Shown here one piece after another: positions 1 to 14,400 of a DNA stretch of 64,000 nt. Under the pieces are notes generated by a model. The model saw only the letters and a program-made list of their open reading frames with translations. It searched no databases and was not told where the DNA came from. Position 1 is the stretch's first letter. Every line of letters starts with the position of its first letter. The translations under genes were made by a program, and so were the position numbers. This stretch comes from Panaeolus papilionaceus (taxonomy: Eukaryota > Basidiomycota > Agaricomycetes > Agaricales), in the NCBI GenBank assembly GCA_015501605.1, contig JADNRZ010000001.1, positions 1,550,001 to 1,614,000 of the forward strand. Direction: 5' to 3'.

Positions 1-267
1 ATTGAAGTGCCTCCCGGTGCTACTCCTCCTCACAACCCACTCACGGATGATATAACCCTGTTAGTAGAGAAGGATGCGCCATATCTCAATGATTTCCACA
101 TCGGGATGGGTCTCGGAGGGACATGGGTCCAGGTTGCAAGGGTTGCCCTGCCTCAGAAGAAAAAAGGAAAGAAACTCAAGCCTGCACCGAGTCTCTGGTA
201 TATGTCTGAGCTGAATATGGTCATCCCGAGCTTCTGGACCATCCATGATGCCTCACCGTCTACTTGA
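1..267 (+). CDS. 3' end of an unrecognised gene (partial)
   Basis: An open reading frame enters from the left edge of the window in frame 1 and stops with TGA at 265-267, giving 88 residues of a C-terminus. The peptide has a proline-rich start, a glycine-rich stretch (GMGLGGTW) and a lysine cluster (KKKGKKLK). I do not recognise the family and no domain is visible. There is no membrane segment. It could be the last exon of a longer gene or the tail of one uninterrupted exon; the rest lies outside the window. Codon usage looks like that of the neighbouring genes. Confidence 0.45.
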   Translation: MEVPPGATPPHNPLTDDITLLVEKDAPYLNDFHIGMGLGGTWVQVARVALPQKKKGKKLKPAPSLWYMSELNMVIPSFWTIHDASPST

Positions 268-1188
268 GTAAATTACTCATAACTACATCAGAGTACGTCC
301 TGAAGATTCAAGACTCTCGGCCTTGCATCCACATCGAGTTGACTTACAGTACGATTTTTTGAGTAGTGCACAATGTGTAATATGTATATTTTTCATGCGC
401 TCTGCCTTCCGTTATGTTTATAATCGTTCGTAGCAGTATAGAATATCAAAATCGATTTTAGCAGCAGGTGGAGAGAAGGGGGCATTCAGAGATACACCAC
501 TTTATGTCTCGCAAAGGCAAGCGTAAACACGACCTTTATTCCCGTCTACTGTAAAGGATACGAAATGACATGAAAGCGTTTGAACAGCGACTCAGCTGCG
601 CTCTCTCTTTGACATCAAGCATCGGGCAGATACTTAGCTATGTAAGTAATGGCCCACACGTGCTTAAGTTGCTATTATTTTACTTTCAAATTGTGTGTGA
701 ACTTGAAAGAGTGCGTAATCCAGCGGTGTTTAAACTTTCTCTACTCAATCCTGGCATAACGATTCACACTGTTAACAATGCAAATTTAACTTTGTGTATC
801 CGAGTCACCGCGTACCACGTGCTTGGGCGCCTAACGAGTTCTGATACATTATCGAAAACATTTGATTATCAACCGTCGTCTCTGGAGTTGCAAATTGTTT
901 GAATATCACATCGTAAGTGTAAAATCTAGTCCGGTGATTGGACACTGATCAGGCCTTTACAAGCCTTTACACCCAGTCAGTGATACCCAAAAAACGAAGC
1001 TAACTTGAAGACCAAATGTTTCGAAGTTCATACGGCAGGTCTCCGTCGGGCCGAAGCACACGAGGCACTCTTCGCGAATGTGCCAAAATGGTTCGAGGGA
1101 ACTATCGATCATATAAAGACCCAGGTCTGTCCTGTTCAATTGGGGTCGTTTCTTGCCTATCATTTGCTCATCGGTACACATTTCCAGA
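268..1188. other. Intergenic region without a supported gene
   Basis: It holds the 3' flank of the partial gene and the 5' flank of the MYND gene. The longest open frame (570-902) has no family resemblance and no convincing start context, so I do not call it. Confidence 0.5.
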
Positions 1189-4100
1189 ATGGCCCACCCA
1201 TCGGTCTATCCTAAAAAGATATACTTTTACCCAGTTGGCAACACGCCTGCTGTATCGCTAACACAGCACCTCCCCCCAGAACAAGATGCAGAGGCCTTGT
1301 TGTTGGGATGCGGTGACATTCGTCACTTCTTGCATACTATCCATAATGAAAAGGCAAACAGTGAGTCTTTCATCCATATGCGGCATACTACTAGTCGCTA
1401 AAAGGTAATCAAAAGCTTCCAGGTTTTTGGACTTGACCTGTTGCGACTGGGAAGCCGCCGTTCTAGGTGAGCCACTTGTCGCGTTTCTTACCACACCGCA
1501 TCTCAAGGCTTTTGATATCGTTAAACAGCGCGCAATATACTGCTACTCACCATGCTTGCTGATGGCATGGATTCCACTATCGTATGGTCGATCTATTACC
1601 ACATTTTTATCGACGATCCATCCTTTCATGTCCTCATTGACCATTGCAGCAAACTTCTGTCTTATTCCTCCGACATTCTCTCTTGGAATAATTCTCCATA
1701 CGGTCACTTCGTCCGATTCTGTGAAGAAAATTCGTTGAAGGAGATCCGACAGAAATGGCAGTCCTATATCCAGCTTTCGAACCAATCCACCCACGATGAC
1801 AGAAAAGTTGAGTTTGTCGCAGAGATGAAGAAAGTCTTTAGCAAGTACAAGCATTCCGTCAGAACTTCGGCACGTTCAGCAGGTCCTCTGATTGTGAACT
1901 ACCTACCTCAAGCACACCAATCATACGACTATTTTTGGACTCACGGCATGGTCAAATCACCACTATTTGTCCCAGCACGCTCTACAAAAGTTAATCCAAC
2001 TTTTGTATACACTTCGATGGGAGATTCTTTTAATGTCCACTATGGGACAGATCCTTTAACTTGCTTCCATCTCGCTTCCGCAGGACTGCCCGTCAAGAAC
2101 TCATCCCTACCCCAGTCATTTTCCCTTGAAAACATCACTGCAGTGGTACTCAAGCAGTTTTCTGACCAGTGCGATTCCTTCCGAGCAAGGCTTCGCTTAC
2201 AACGCCCGAATGTCGTGGTTCGCATTTTTTGTGGAGAGACCCTTGCTCTTTGTCGCGCATTATTCGTTGTCTCTCAAACCCGTTCAACCCGCACCAACGT
2301 TAGTTGCTGTCCATGGAAATCCGCTACTATACATTTTAGCGACATCGACTACGCGTCGAATTCCTCGAAATCCGCCCCCCTGTCCTTCAACCTCATTGAC
2401 ACCTCCAACCTTTCTGACCACCTTGGGCTTTTGAACGTGTTGATTAGCACGGTCCCTTTGCTTCAATCCAAACCATTCTCCAAGCTCAACACCAATATTC
2501 TTGTATCACACGACCCCAACAATTCAGCTATCAAAGAAAAGGCGTGTGCTGACCTACCAACTTTATCCCTCTTACTGGGTGTTGCTCCCGCATTTCACCT
2601 GTCACATACCACCTCTATTTCAAACAAGCATGAGCTCTTGATGGGTGCCTCGACCTCGGCCAGAGAATCCTCCATGTTAACCCAGCGCCACGAGTTGCTC
2701 GAATGGCGTATGCCAGACACAGGGATACCCAACACCAGCACCAATGGCTCTATGGTCCCGTTCGTCCCATCCTTGCCCATCTGTGATTCTAAAATGCTGG
2801 CTCGGTTTTTGTTCCCCGTCTACCTGAAGATGTTCTCCTCAGAAAGTCTACAAAGTGCATTCAAGGAAACCGTGACAACCCGGGTACACACCTCATCACT
2901 ACCATTATACACACGGGAAAGTTTTGTTGCACTCCTCGCGTTCATTAAGGGGAGAGTAGACACGGATTGGGATGACGCGATGGATCGACTTCTGCGCTTG
3001 ATCGAGTCAGACCAGAGCCTACTGCTTGGACGAAATAACTTCCAAGATCTAGCTTGTCATCTTTACTTGCGAAACATTTTTACATACAACCCTTTCCGTC
3101 CACAGTTTATGGACAACTTGAAGAAACCAGCCCTATTCCAACAATGGACAACCATTCCTCCTGTTGTGTTCGTGGTGCTCAAAGTCCCTCGAAGCTCTCT
3201 ATCCCCCCTGGAGACAGCCCCTGTCGTAGAAATTGGCACGCCTTTCCTTGAGTGCGAGACTGCAGGCAAAGGAATAAATTCGTTCCAGAACTGCCACTCC
3301 GGTATATACGCAGTGTACGGCAACGCCACAGTATCTGGTATCGGCAATAATGCTCGAGTCACGATCACAGAGGACGAAGATGGTCAGCATGGCAAATCGC
3401 CCTTAATCGTCTCGTTTTACCTTCCATCATGGATCCTGGTAACCCATGCCGACACATTGGAGCTCGGTTTAAGGGTGAAAAATACACCACAGACAGCAAT
3501 GACGCTGCTGCCAAAGCTTGGTTTGAACATGCGCCTCTTCTCAACTCGCCCCAGCGATACCGACCACGTCTACATCGTTCGGGAACGGCCCGATACTATA
3601 GATGAATTATCCGAGCTGCGTGTCAGCCCACGTTCAATAGCTACACCCCCAACTGGCAACGAATTGCATAACCCCCGGCCATTATCAACTTTACTGAAAC
3701 AGACGCTATTGCAGCTAGCTTGACCGTTCGGCACACACTTATCGACGAGGTCACCAAGGCGGCTCTGCGAGACGGTGCCACCGTCACAACACACCAGGTT
3801 GGAAACTGTTTTATGCAGATTGATATTCCTGGCTACAAACGACGCCTACTATACCCTTTCCCTGTTGTCGGGGAAAATTCCATTACCAGAGTCGCTCGCA
3901 GGTCATCTTATGTGGAGGTATGTATGTCTTGAGATTTTGGAAAGGAGACCTGTTCTTAGTTTCCTCGCATGTAGGTCCAAGTTCCGATACGGCGCCATTT
4001 CGATGGATTGCAAGATTTAACAGTCAACCCTTTCCCCGTCATGCACTATAATGGTCGACCTTGCCTCTTCAACATACCCTATGTCCATCTTGGTTTTGCT

Positions 4101-4967
4101 CCCAAGCTGGATGTAAGTCGCCTTTCAGAGATGCAATGGCTGTCTATCCATCTCGGGATGATGGTGTCGGAGACTGAGCGTCATCTTCAGAAGACAACAG
4201 ACATATCGCAGCATGGGCCCCTAATCAACCTCAAGCAGAGTATCGCCACAATATTGGTCAAGTGGTGCGGATTTGAATCGCCACAGGAGAGGTTCAACGT
4301 ATTTGGACTGAACAACCCTGCCGAAGATGTGGGTATTTATACCCTCATTTTTGTCAATGACCTTCAGTTGGATCTCTCCTCGCACACAGTTGTTGGGGAT
4401 GCATGTGTTGTTCCGATTACCGAGGCAAATCTCGAGCAACTCATGCCTTTATTCCAAGAAGTGTCGGGACCAAAGATGACACAAATCATCACCTATGACG
4501 ATGAAATGTATCTTTGGCGACGTCTGCTACCTGTGTTTGCCGAACGGTGTCGAACGTGGAAGCACAAGGGTACCTGTGAATACCTGACGCGTGGAATACC
4601 CTGTGTCATCGATTCCTTCAGTATAAGCCCACTTTGCAGTTGTGGTCTAGGTAAAGATCTTGGGCCATTCGCAAAGAAAAAGGAATACGCAGCTGGCTTT
4701 CCTCATGCGACTCGGATTGCGATTGGACCGATTTTTACACACTCGTTCATGGACGATACCTTCAGAAAGCTCAGGGGGGATTTCATGTCTTCGTCGAACT
4801 TCCGCCAAGCTGAAACGGCCGGAGCACCTGCCCTTCAATGCGGATACTGCGAGGGTCCTGGTAAACCCTCCTTACTAGCGTGCAGTGTTTGCAAGAAAAT
4901 TAAGTATTGCTCGAGCGAATGTCAGAAACGGGACTGGAAGCAGCATAAACAACATTGCAAAGCATGA
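1189..4967 (+). pseudogene. DUF4470 and MYND zinc-finger protein, frameshifted
   Basis: Exons are 1189-1360, 1416-1466, 1529-3917 and 3975-4967. The N-terminus carries the fungal DUF4470 domain: FFYPVGNTP-like start (YFYPVGNTPAVSLTQ), LLLGCGD, LDLTCCDWE and ARNILLLTMLADGM, joined across two short introns. The C-terminus (last 45 residues) is a MYND finger with spacing CxxC...CxxC...CxxxC...HxxxC. Such proteins are abundant in Agaricomycetes; MYND fingers bind proline-rich partners, but this protein's role is unknown. Summed exons give 3,605 bases, one short of a multiple of three. The reading frame changes at the run of five Cs at 3672-3676: upstream codons are in frame 1, and the family-like continuation (INFTETDAIAASLTVR) is in frame 3. 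No plausible intron explains the shift. It is either a real one-base deletion, which would disable the C-terminal 430 residues and the finger, or an assembly error. Intact length would be about 1,201 residues. Confidence 0.8.
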
Positions 4968-5270
4968 TTGTTTGTTGGTCGCATGCAATATCCGCGTCGC
5001 GTGTCTATAATTAGTCAATTAAAATAAATTACATGAATATATGAAACTAGCCTTGTTCATGGTACAGAGCCAAAAGAATTAAAGCCTGTCATAAACCCCA
5101 GATGTTATCGGAATTTGAAAGTGGGTTTAATGATATATTTGAAGAGGTTGGACCCGTGTTGTCAGGATCATCAAGGGCGCGGTGCGTGGGACACGCGTGG
5201 CGGTACCGTTATAAGGAAATCAAACTAATTGGAGTCACGTCCATTTCTTTTTGCTACTCCTACCACCACC
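4968..5270. other. Intergenic region, CUL1 5' flank
   Basis: This is the spacer between the MYND gene stop and the cullin start, and holds the 5' leader of the cullin gene. I see no further gene or clear TATA box. Confidence 0.5.
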
Positions 5271-7996
<2,726 letters not shown>

Positions 7997-8405
7997 GAAA
8001 ATTAGATGGTCAAGTTTCTTCCCTCATCACCTTTCATGTTGTTCTCGCATTACCCTCTGACAGTCCTCACGTTTAGCACTTTTACGTTTTCGCACATATA
8101 GCTCATCTACCTTCCTACAAATTCATGTTGTACACATATTACATTCTGCTTTCTATACCATAGAACGGGATCATGGTCAATAATTTCATGATAATTTTGG
8201 TCTCTCTTGTGAGGGATTCGTTATGTCTTGACTCTTTTTTCCTTCTTGACGGTGTTGAATGGTACTTGTCCAGGTCAATCTCTTTAATTGGAGGATTGTT
8301 TGTGTGTGATTGGCAGGAAGTTTAGCATTGAGGAATTATTATTGATTGAAGTGTTGCAACTTGTTGGACGATACACACTGCTCGTCAAGTTATCTATTTA
8401 GTAAA
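7997..8405. other. Intergenic region between CUL1 and SNRNP40
   Basis: AT-rich spacer of about 400 bases, probably the 3' untranslated region of the cullin gene and the promoter of the next gene. No open frame of note. Confidence 0.5.
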
Positions 8406-9794
8406 ATGTCAAAACGCGAACATTCACCACCTCCACCAGGCGCTACACTCATTAAAAGGGCTAGAGCCACACCACCTCCAACCAACCAGATTGCCATTTC
8501 ATCTGCAGGCGATGACCGCAATAAAGGTCTCATTCGGACAGTCCAAAGAACGAGTAATCTTGAGGCCCCAATTATTAGTCTTGCTGGTGCGCATTCGGTA
8601 CGTCGGTTGTTATCTCCCATAGTGTCCCAATGACCGATATTCAGTAGGGCGAAATCTTGAGCTGTAGATTTGACCCCACTGGGCAAAACATTGCTGCTTG
8701 TTCAGCTGATAGAAGTATATGTACGCTTCGCGTCTCTAATATTTCACTTTCGAACACGTACTTAATCCATGTCCAGCTCTATGGCGAACGTATCCTCCGA
8801 ATACAAACTACGGGTTGTTATCAAGCCATGCTAAGGCACCCATTCTTGACTTGCAATGGTCACTTTGTTCTCCTCTCCTCTACACTGTTGCAGCAGACCA
8901 CACCCTGTCTTTGACCAACGTCACGACGGGACAACGCGTCAAAAAGATTCGTGCGCATCGTGAAATTATCAATGCAGTTGACAGAACTATGGCCAGTGGT
9001 TCTGGCACTGAGTTAGTGGCTACAGGATCTGATGACGGGACTGTGAAAATCTGGGAAGGTGGAGACGACGCGCAGAAGCATCCAGTTGCGACATTTGATA
9101 TTAAATGCCCTGTTACTTCAGTATGCTGGAGTGCTGATGGAAATAGTGTGTATATCGGCGCAATTGACAACGAAGTCCATGTACGTGGTATCCTACACTT
9201 GTCCATTTCCTCGAGCTACAATCGTTTCTTCAACAGATTTACGATCTCCGAAAGAGTGAACAAACATCTTCGTTGATAGGTCATACCGATACACCCACTT
9301 CGCTTTCTCTGTCACCCAATGGCAACTTCTTACTTTCACCATCGTTGTCCTCCCAAGCTATCATCTGGGATGTCCGCGCCTTTTCTCCGTCACCAAATAG
9401 GGTGCACAGAGTTCTCCAGGGTGCCCCAGCTGGCTTTGAAAACACCCTATTACGTGGAGCTTGGAGTAAGGATGATGGAGGAAGCCGCGTTGCGGTTGGA
9501 GGGGCAGATAGGATGGTTTGTATTTGGGAGGTGGAGAGCAGCAAAATCTTGTACAAGGTATGTTTTATTGCTCAGTCAGGTCGGATGGCCTGCTGAAATT
9601 ATCATCTGTGTGTCTGTAGCTTCCTGGCCATAAAGGAACCGTTACGGCCGTCGATTTCCACCCCAAGGAACCCATCAGTATGCTATTTTATTTTCCCTTT
9701 GCTCGTACATGTCTCACCTATGCTCCTAGTTTTGACTGCCAGCAAAGATGGCACTATGATCTTAGGAGAAATCGAGGCAGGGCTCGCAACATAG
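8406..9794 (+). CDS. SNRNP40: U5 snRNP 40 kDa WD40 protein
   Basis: Six exons: 8406-8597, 8648-8720, 8777-9180, 9237-9557, 9620-9677, 9730-9794; 370 residues (human SNRNP40 has 357). It is a WD40 propeller that binds Prp8 in the U5 snRNP and spliceosome (S. pombe Cwf17/Spf38). A short proline-rich basic N-terminus (SPPPPGATLIKRAR) precedes the repeats. WD repeat marks include SAGAHS-GEILSCRFDP, ATGSDDGTVKIWE, AIIWDVRAF, VAVGGADRMVCIWE, LPGHKGTVTAVDFHP and TASKDGTMILGEI at the very end. The LRGAWSKDDGG block is characteristic of this subfamily and separates it from other WD40 proteins. The first ATG in frame after an upstream stop was taken as start. It converges on the DNAJC28-like gene, leaving 126 bases between stops. 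Confidence 0.92.
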
Positions 9795-9920
9795 ATATAA
9801 TTAGTAATTTTTCCTGGACCAATAAGATGCTCCTAGATACATAGTATACAGAGTATCTGCAGTGGGTCGGAAAGCTAACAATGTGGTATTTATCTCAGGT
9901 GTCTTGGGCATATTCGTGAT

Positions 9921-11448
9921 TCAAACACCACCAAATATCCTTCGCCACAAAGCGCAAAGCCAGCCAAAAAACGCAAACTTCATGGCTCCCGCCTCGTGCC
10001 GCAAGTTTTTGTCCAAGGGGTTTTCCTTATGTCCTCTACCCCCGTTCAACCTAGTTTGAACTGACCTTTCCTTCAAACCTTCCATGATCCCCTGTGCGCA
10101 TTCGTGCGCCAATTTTGTGACCTCGACTTCCCGTACATAGTAGCTGCGTCTGACAGCATATGGAGCCATTCCATTATACTTCCTGACCAGTTTATTGAGC
10201 TCCTCTATGGCGGCATCGTGATAGCCCTTCTCTCGTTCGATCCATTCGGAATCCTTGTGGGCTTTGATATCATCTTGTGTGAGAGATGTAAGACGGTCTG
10301 TGGAGAGATGAGATGCTAAAATGCGAACTACACGTCGCGTGTAGGACTGTTTCAATATTTCACGGAATCCCGCAACTGCGGTGTCAAGCTCTTTGTGACG
10401 ATTCAGGACGATAATATCTGGGGAGCACACTTGAATTCAACTTACCGGCTTGAACTTCGACCCACAGAGGAGCAGCACCATTCCGTTGAACAATCCGGTT
10501 CATCAGGAACTCTTCGCGAGATATAAATGGGTTGGAGTCCTCCGTCGTCCTTACCAAAGGTTGGCCCTTTCCCTTTATATTTCTGAAATAGCCTGTTTTG
10601 CGAGCAGTCTAGGGTGAGGCCATCAGTAAGGGTATACCTTCGGAAGGTATGCTGTAAAATACTTCAATTCGGTCCTCAACCAAGCTTGTCCACCCCTTTA
10701 TGTTTATTGGATTCGGACGCCGAGATGTCGTTGCAGGTTTTTTAACGCCCATGCGATAGTCCAACGTCAGCTCGCGAGCCTCCGTCCACCGACCAGCTTG
10801 TCGTGTTCTTTTTATTGCTTGACGATCCAAAGGTTTCATGCTGTGTCCTTCGAGAGTTTTGGAAGATGGAAGTGATGAAAATATTGAAGAAGGCATCTGT
10901 GCTAGCTTGATGGATGACGTTTGATGGGTGGGAGCCTTGAACTCGGTGTGCCATGGTTCGTGGTTTGGTTTGCAAGGTAAAAGAGGTTCTTTGGCCCACA
11001 ATCCAGAGGAGGGTTTGGAAGGAATCAGGATTGTTGAGGTTTTTATTGTACCTGGGCATGAGAAGGGAGTGGAAGTGGATACGGTGCCAACAATTTTCGG
11101 CGGTGCCCGCCTCAATTTATCTTCAGCCGATTGGATGGATCCAGTACGGAGTGGTTTGTATTTGTCCATTAACATCCGTAAAACTGAGTCCTTAATACTT
11201 TCATCTCCAGTCCAGTTTTCGTGCTGGCTTTCTAGTTGTGCCAGCTTGGAGCCTCGTTTCACCTCTCCTGTTTTAAGTTCGTCTTCTCTAGCAGCATCTG
11301 CGAAAAGGTTGTCACTTGAGCTGGTATGTGGCTTTGAAGTATGGATTCTCTTGATGAAGGGCGATACATATGTGTTACAGAAAGGTGATGAAAGAGATCT
11401 GGAGAGCAAAAGGTAGGTTATAGACGATTGTACAGGCGCTGGTTGCAT
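9921..11448 (-). CDS. DNAJC28-like protein with DUF1992 domain, probably mitochondrial
   Basis: Three exons on the minus strand: 11448-10663, 10608-10446, 10390-9921; 472 residues. The conserved core, residues about 255-335, reads across two junctions as VEDRIE-TARKTGYF-NIKGKGQPL, then NPFISREEFLMNRI and APLWVEVQAELD. This matches the conserved domain of DnaJ homologue subfamily C member 28 (DUF1992), a family of uncertain function; human DNAJC28 has been linked to the Golgi COG complex. No J-domain is visible here, as in many fungal members. The N-terminus is rich in Ser and Arg with few acids up to about residue 40, compatible with a mitochondrial presequence (inference). The middle (residues 60-240) is low complexity. 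It lies head-to-tail with the Atg22-like gene, 68 bases away. Confidence 0.85.
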
Positions 11449-11516
11449 ACAGAAAGTTATAATTTAATTTGTTTGCTTTTGTTTCGGTCATCAATTAGTA
11501 CAGATAAATATCGGCG

Positions 11517-13835
11517 TTACTCCACTTTCCCTTCTCTTGCTCTCTTTTTCATTTCGTCTGCCCATTGGACAGCATCTTTACGGCCCTTCTCAACGTCGAC
11601 AAACACCCATATAACGATCGAGGCGCAAAAGCACAGAGCAAATAAGAACGGAAATCCTTTCCAGTTGCTGCCCGATTTGTCAATAATAACCTGGATGACA
11701 TTTGGTCCAATCATGGAAGACGCTCGGTTGGATAGTCCAAAGAGGCCAAAGAACTGTGAAGCATTTAGGAATATGGTAGTGTCATCCTTATTATAATTTC
11801 ACCTACCATGTTGTCAAATCCAGGTGGTGTCACCTCGGCCATCATTGTCTGAGCGAAGGCGTAGTATGGTGCTTGGAATAGACCAAAAACGATGTTATAC
11901 GCCCTGTTCCATACTGAGTATTTGCCGGGCAGGTGCTATTGACTAAAAGAACTAACCAGAACTCCCATACGTTGTGGAATCTTTTTAGGAATTGATAAGC
12001 ACGAGATGCAGGGATTTCATCAAGCTGCCTACCCGATTTTGTTGGTCCATATTCCCAACATACCCCACAGGGGAATCATTACAGTAACGACGTTCGTCAC
12101 GACAAACATACGTTTTGTGGGTATTTTGAAGTACCTTTGGATATACCAAAACCCGAAAGTGCTTGCTGTCGAGGTGATAGCCTGAGCGAGACCTAAGTAG
12201 GTATTTTCCAGGAAGCTGAACGCGAACTTGTCGTTCTGGCATATTGATACTAGTGTTCCTGTCGTATTCAATCCCTAAAATGTCGATAAGCAATTTGTAT
12301 AGGTGCCAATAATAAAGTCACAGACATCTGCAAGAAGGAAGTATGCAAAGAGATATAGAAAAGTATACGGTAGCTTTTTGTACTCTTTGCTAGCCGCCCA
12401 GATCTGCAAGTAATTGTGTCACTATCTGCACATGTACGGACACTTTGCTATTTACCTGTTTCCATCCGATAGTAAAGTATGAGTCACCTTTTGGAAGAGA
12501 AGGCCCTGGCCTGCGCTGCTGAAAGATAACTATAATATGTACATTAGCGCTCCAGGAAATTAATATTGAGAATGACCATGGAGCGACCTACACCACCAGA
12601 CGCCCGTTATTACCCAGTATGAATTTGTCCTGGACTCAGCTGTAAGCCTGCTTCCAACTTGAAATTTCTACTGAGCGCAAAAAATCCACTTACAAGACCA
12701 ATGTATAATTATTTGCCTTGGGGTTCGACGCGAGTGGCAGTAATATCGTGAGATTCAAGCAGAGTGTTGCGATATATCCAATGTTACTGTGTGCCTGTGA
12801 AATCCAGTTAGAGCAGATATTTCAAAATGAGTAACTTTCGCCTCACAGTGCTAATGTTGCTGATTCGGTTCTTCTCTAGACTTTCTTCCAGGTCATACTC
12901 ATCACGGCTTATCTCGCCGTTCTCGTACCTTTGCTTCAAAGTCCGAGAGTGTAGAGTATTTCGGGCCAGTCGAGGGAATAGCGCCGCATAAAATACGAGT
13001 GTGGCACCATAGCTGACAAAGCCGACGATATAGAGACCCATGGCAAGGTGCCATCGGGAAGGTGCTTCGGTAAGTGCGTTCACAGTCAGGGCTCGTTTCA
13101 GAAGCGGAAATAACGGGTTACATACTAGTCAAGCTCATTTCGGCGTATTGAGATGCCCAGCAGATGCATGTAACCACAAAAAGCAGCCATTTACCGAATG
13201 TCCCATAGTCAGCGGCAGATCCAATCGTCGTGAATAAAAATGTCATGATCTGCAGGAAGGTAAATGCGACAAGTTCATTATCGTACAAATGACAACCTTC
13301 TTACCGCAAAGCTCACTCCGTTTGCAATCAATACGACACTGGAAACGGCCTTCGTACCATTACCCCATGGTACGACACACTGGCCAGACGCATCCGCGGA
13401 ATTGCAGGACGAACCAGGGCCTTTCACAGGGTCGTACCCCGCTGCGTTTGCTAGAGATTGAAATAGCGTCATGGAAAATCCCAGAGGACCCACACCCTAA
13501 GTAATGATAATATCTTACTGTAGGTCGATTGCCGTAAGTCGGGGCACTCACATTATCGCCATTGTAGTATACTAGGACAAGACGCCAAATGAAGTACAAG
13601 ATCAGTCGAAGCTCCGGGCCATATCCTCGCTGTAGCTGTGAAACCTACAATAATAACTCCAAAGCTCCCGTCGAGTGACAATGGGTTCATGCTGCTGGAC
13701 TGTGGACAAATCCTCGTCAGCTAAACCATTATCAAGCGTATTTACTGAGTGGCCTTTCGACCCCGTAGGCTGCAGGCTACTGGGGTTAACGATGATAGAT
13801 TTGGCGACTTCGGTTGGTTCAGTATTGTTGGCCAT
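11517..13835 (-). CDS. atg22: Atg22-family vacuolar efflux transporter (MFS)
   Basis: Thirteen exons on the minus strand: 13835-13649, 13571-13552, 13496-13305, 13249-13126, 13064-12847, 12794-12694, 12647-12592, 12529-12456, 12403-12326, 12274-12033, 11980-11957, 11903-11807, 11753-11517; 549 residues. Atg22 exports amino acids from the vacuole after autophagic breakdown. Family marks: RRELWSYYLYYNGDN-GVGPLGF at the first helix, WWFIFQQRRPGPSLP in the middle, and WEFWAYNIVFGLFQAPYY followed by FFGLFGLSNRASSMIGPN near the end. About 12 membrane helices are expected and hydrophobic segments fit this. Exon 2 is only 20 bases and exon 11 only 24. An upstream in-frame ATG at 14018 would add 61 residues; I prefer 13835, which gives a short cytosolic N-terminus as in the family. 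Paralogues are common in mushrooms, so orthology to yeast Atg22 itself is not certain. Confidence 0.88.
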
Positions 13836-14400
13836 AGTAGTACTGGAAGGGAAAGGTTCTGGTCCACTGGTGAACAACCTGGCAGTAGGTTTGATCAAGG
13901 CGCCACACAGATATACCTCGATAGGATATAGCACTAAAAGCAACCTGTGACCTGTGCTTCGAACAGGCGCTAAAAATAGACGGAAGCAATAAGAGAGATC
14001 GCGTGACATCGTTTGCATTTACGCTGTACTGCATCAACAGAACATCAAATCAGCTCTATGAGTAAAAGCTAGCTAAAATACATTGTTAGTTCTCAAGATC
14101 GTCTTCCATACGATCATCTTTACCCCACAAAACGGTATTCACAGCTTCAAACCACTGGCACATGTTTGCAAGCTGACCAAGGAGTGTAAAATAGAATTCC
14201 AAATTCGCTGCTTATGGGTGAATTTTCTGTGGAATGTTGGAGAGGAGTGAAGAAACACAAGATTGGTTGTCACATCGATTTTTTTGCGGGGCAGGAAGGC
14301 AAATCTACCATCCGAGGAGAGACGATATTTATGGGGTATAAAAGCTGTTCGATGCACCGAAGTAAAAGTCTGATCATACCGCGGTCAATTTTCGAACAAG
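13836..14400. other. Divergent promoter region between the Atg22-like and AA12 genes
   Basis: The 565-base spacer separates two genes transcribed away from each other. Apart from the TATA box of the AA12 gene I see no defined element; short open frames here have no family resemblance. Confidence 0.5.
14337..14344 (+). promoter_or_regulatory. TATA box of the AA12 dehydrogenase gene
   Basis: The sequence TATAAAAG lies 57 bases before the ATG at 14401, the expected spacing for a fungal TATA box followed by a short leader. A consensus TATA fits a strongly induced secreted enzyme. Confidence 0.6.

Noticed and set aside
570..902. 110-codon plus-strand frame
   Set aside because: No family resemblance, no splice context, and AT-rich low-complexity composition.
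1543..1854. Minus-strand open frame overlapping the MYND gene
   Set aside because: It is the complement of coding sequence with clear DUF4470 similarity on the plus strand.
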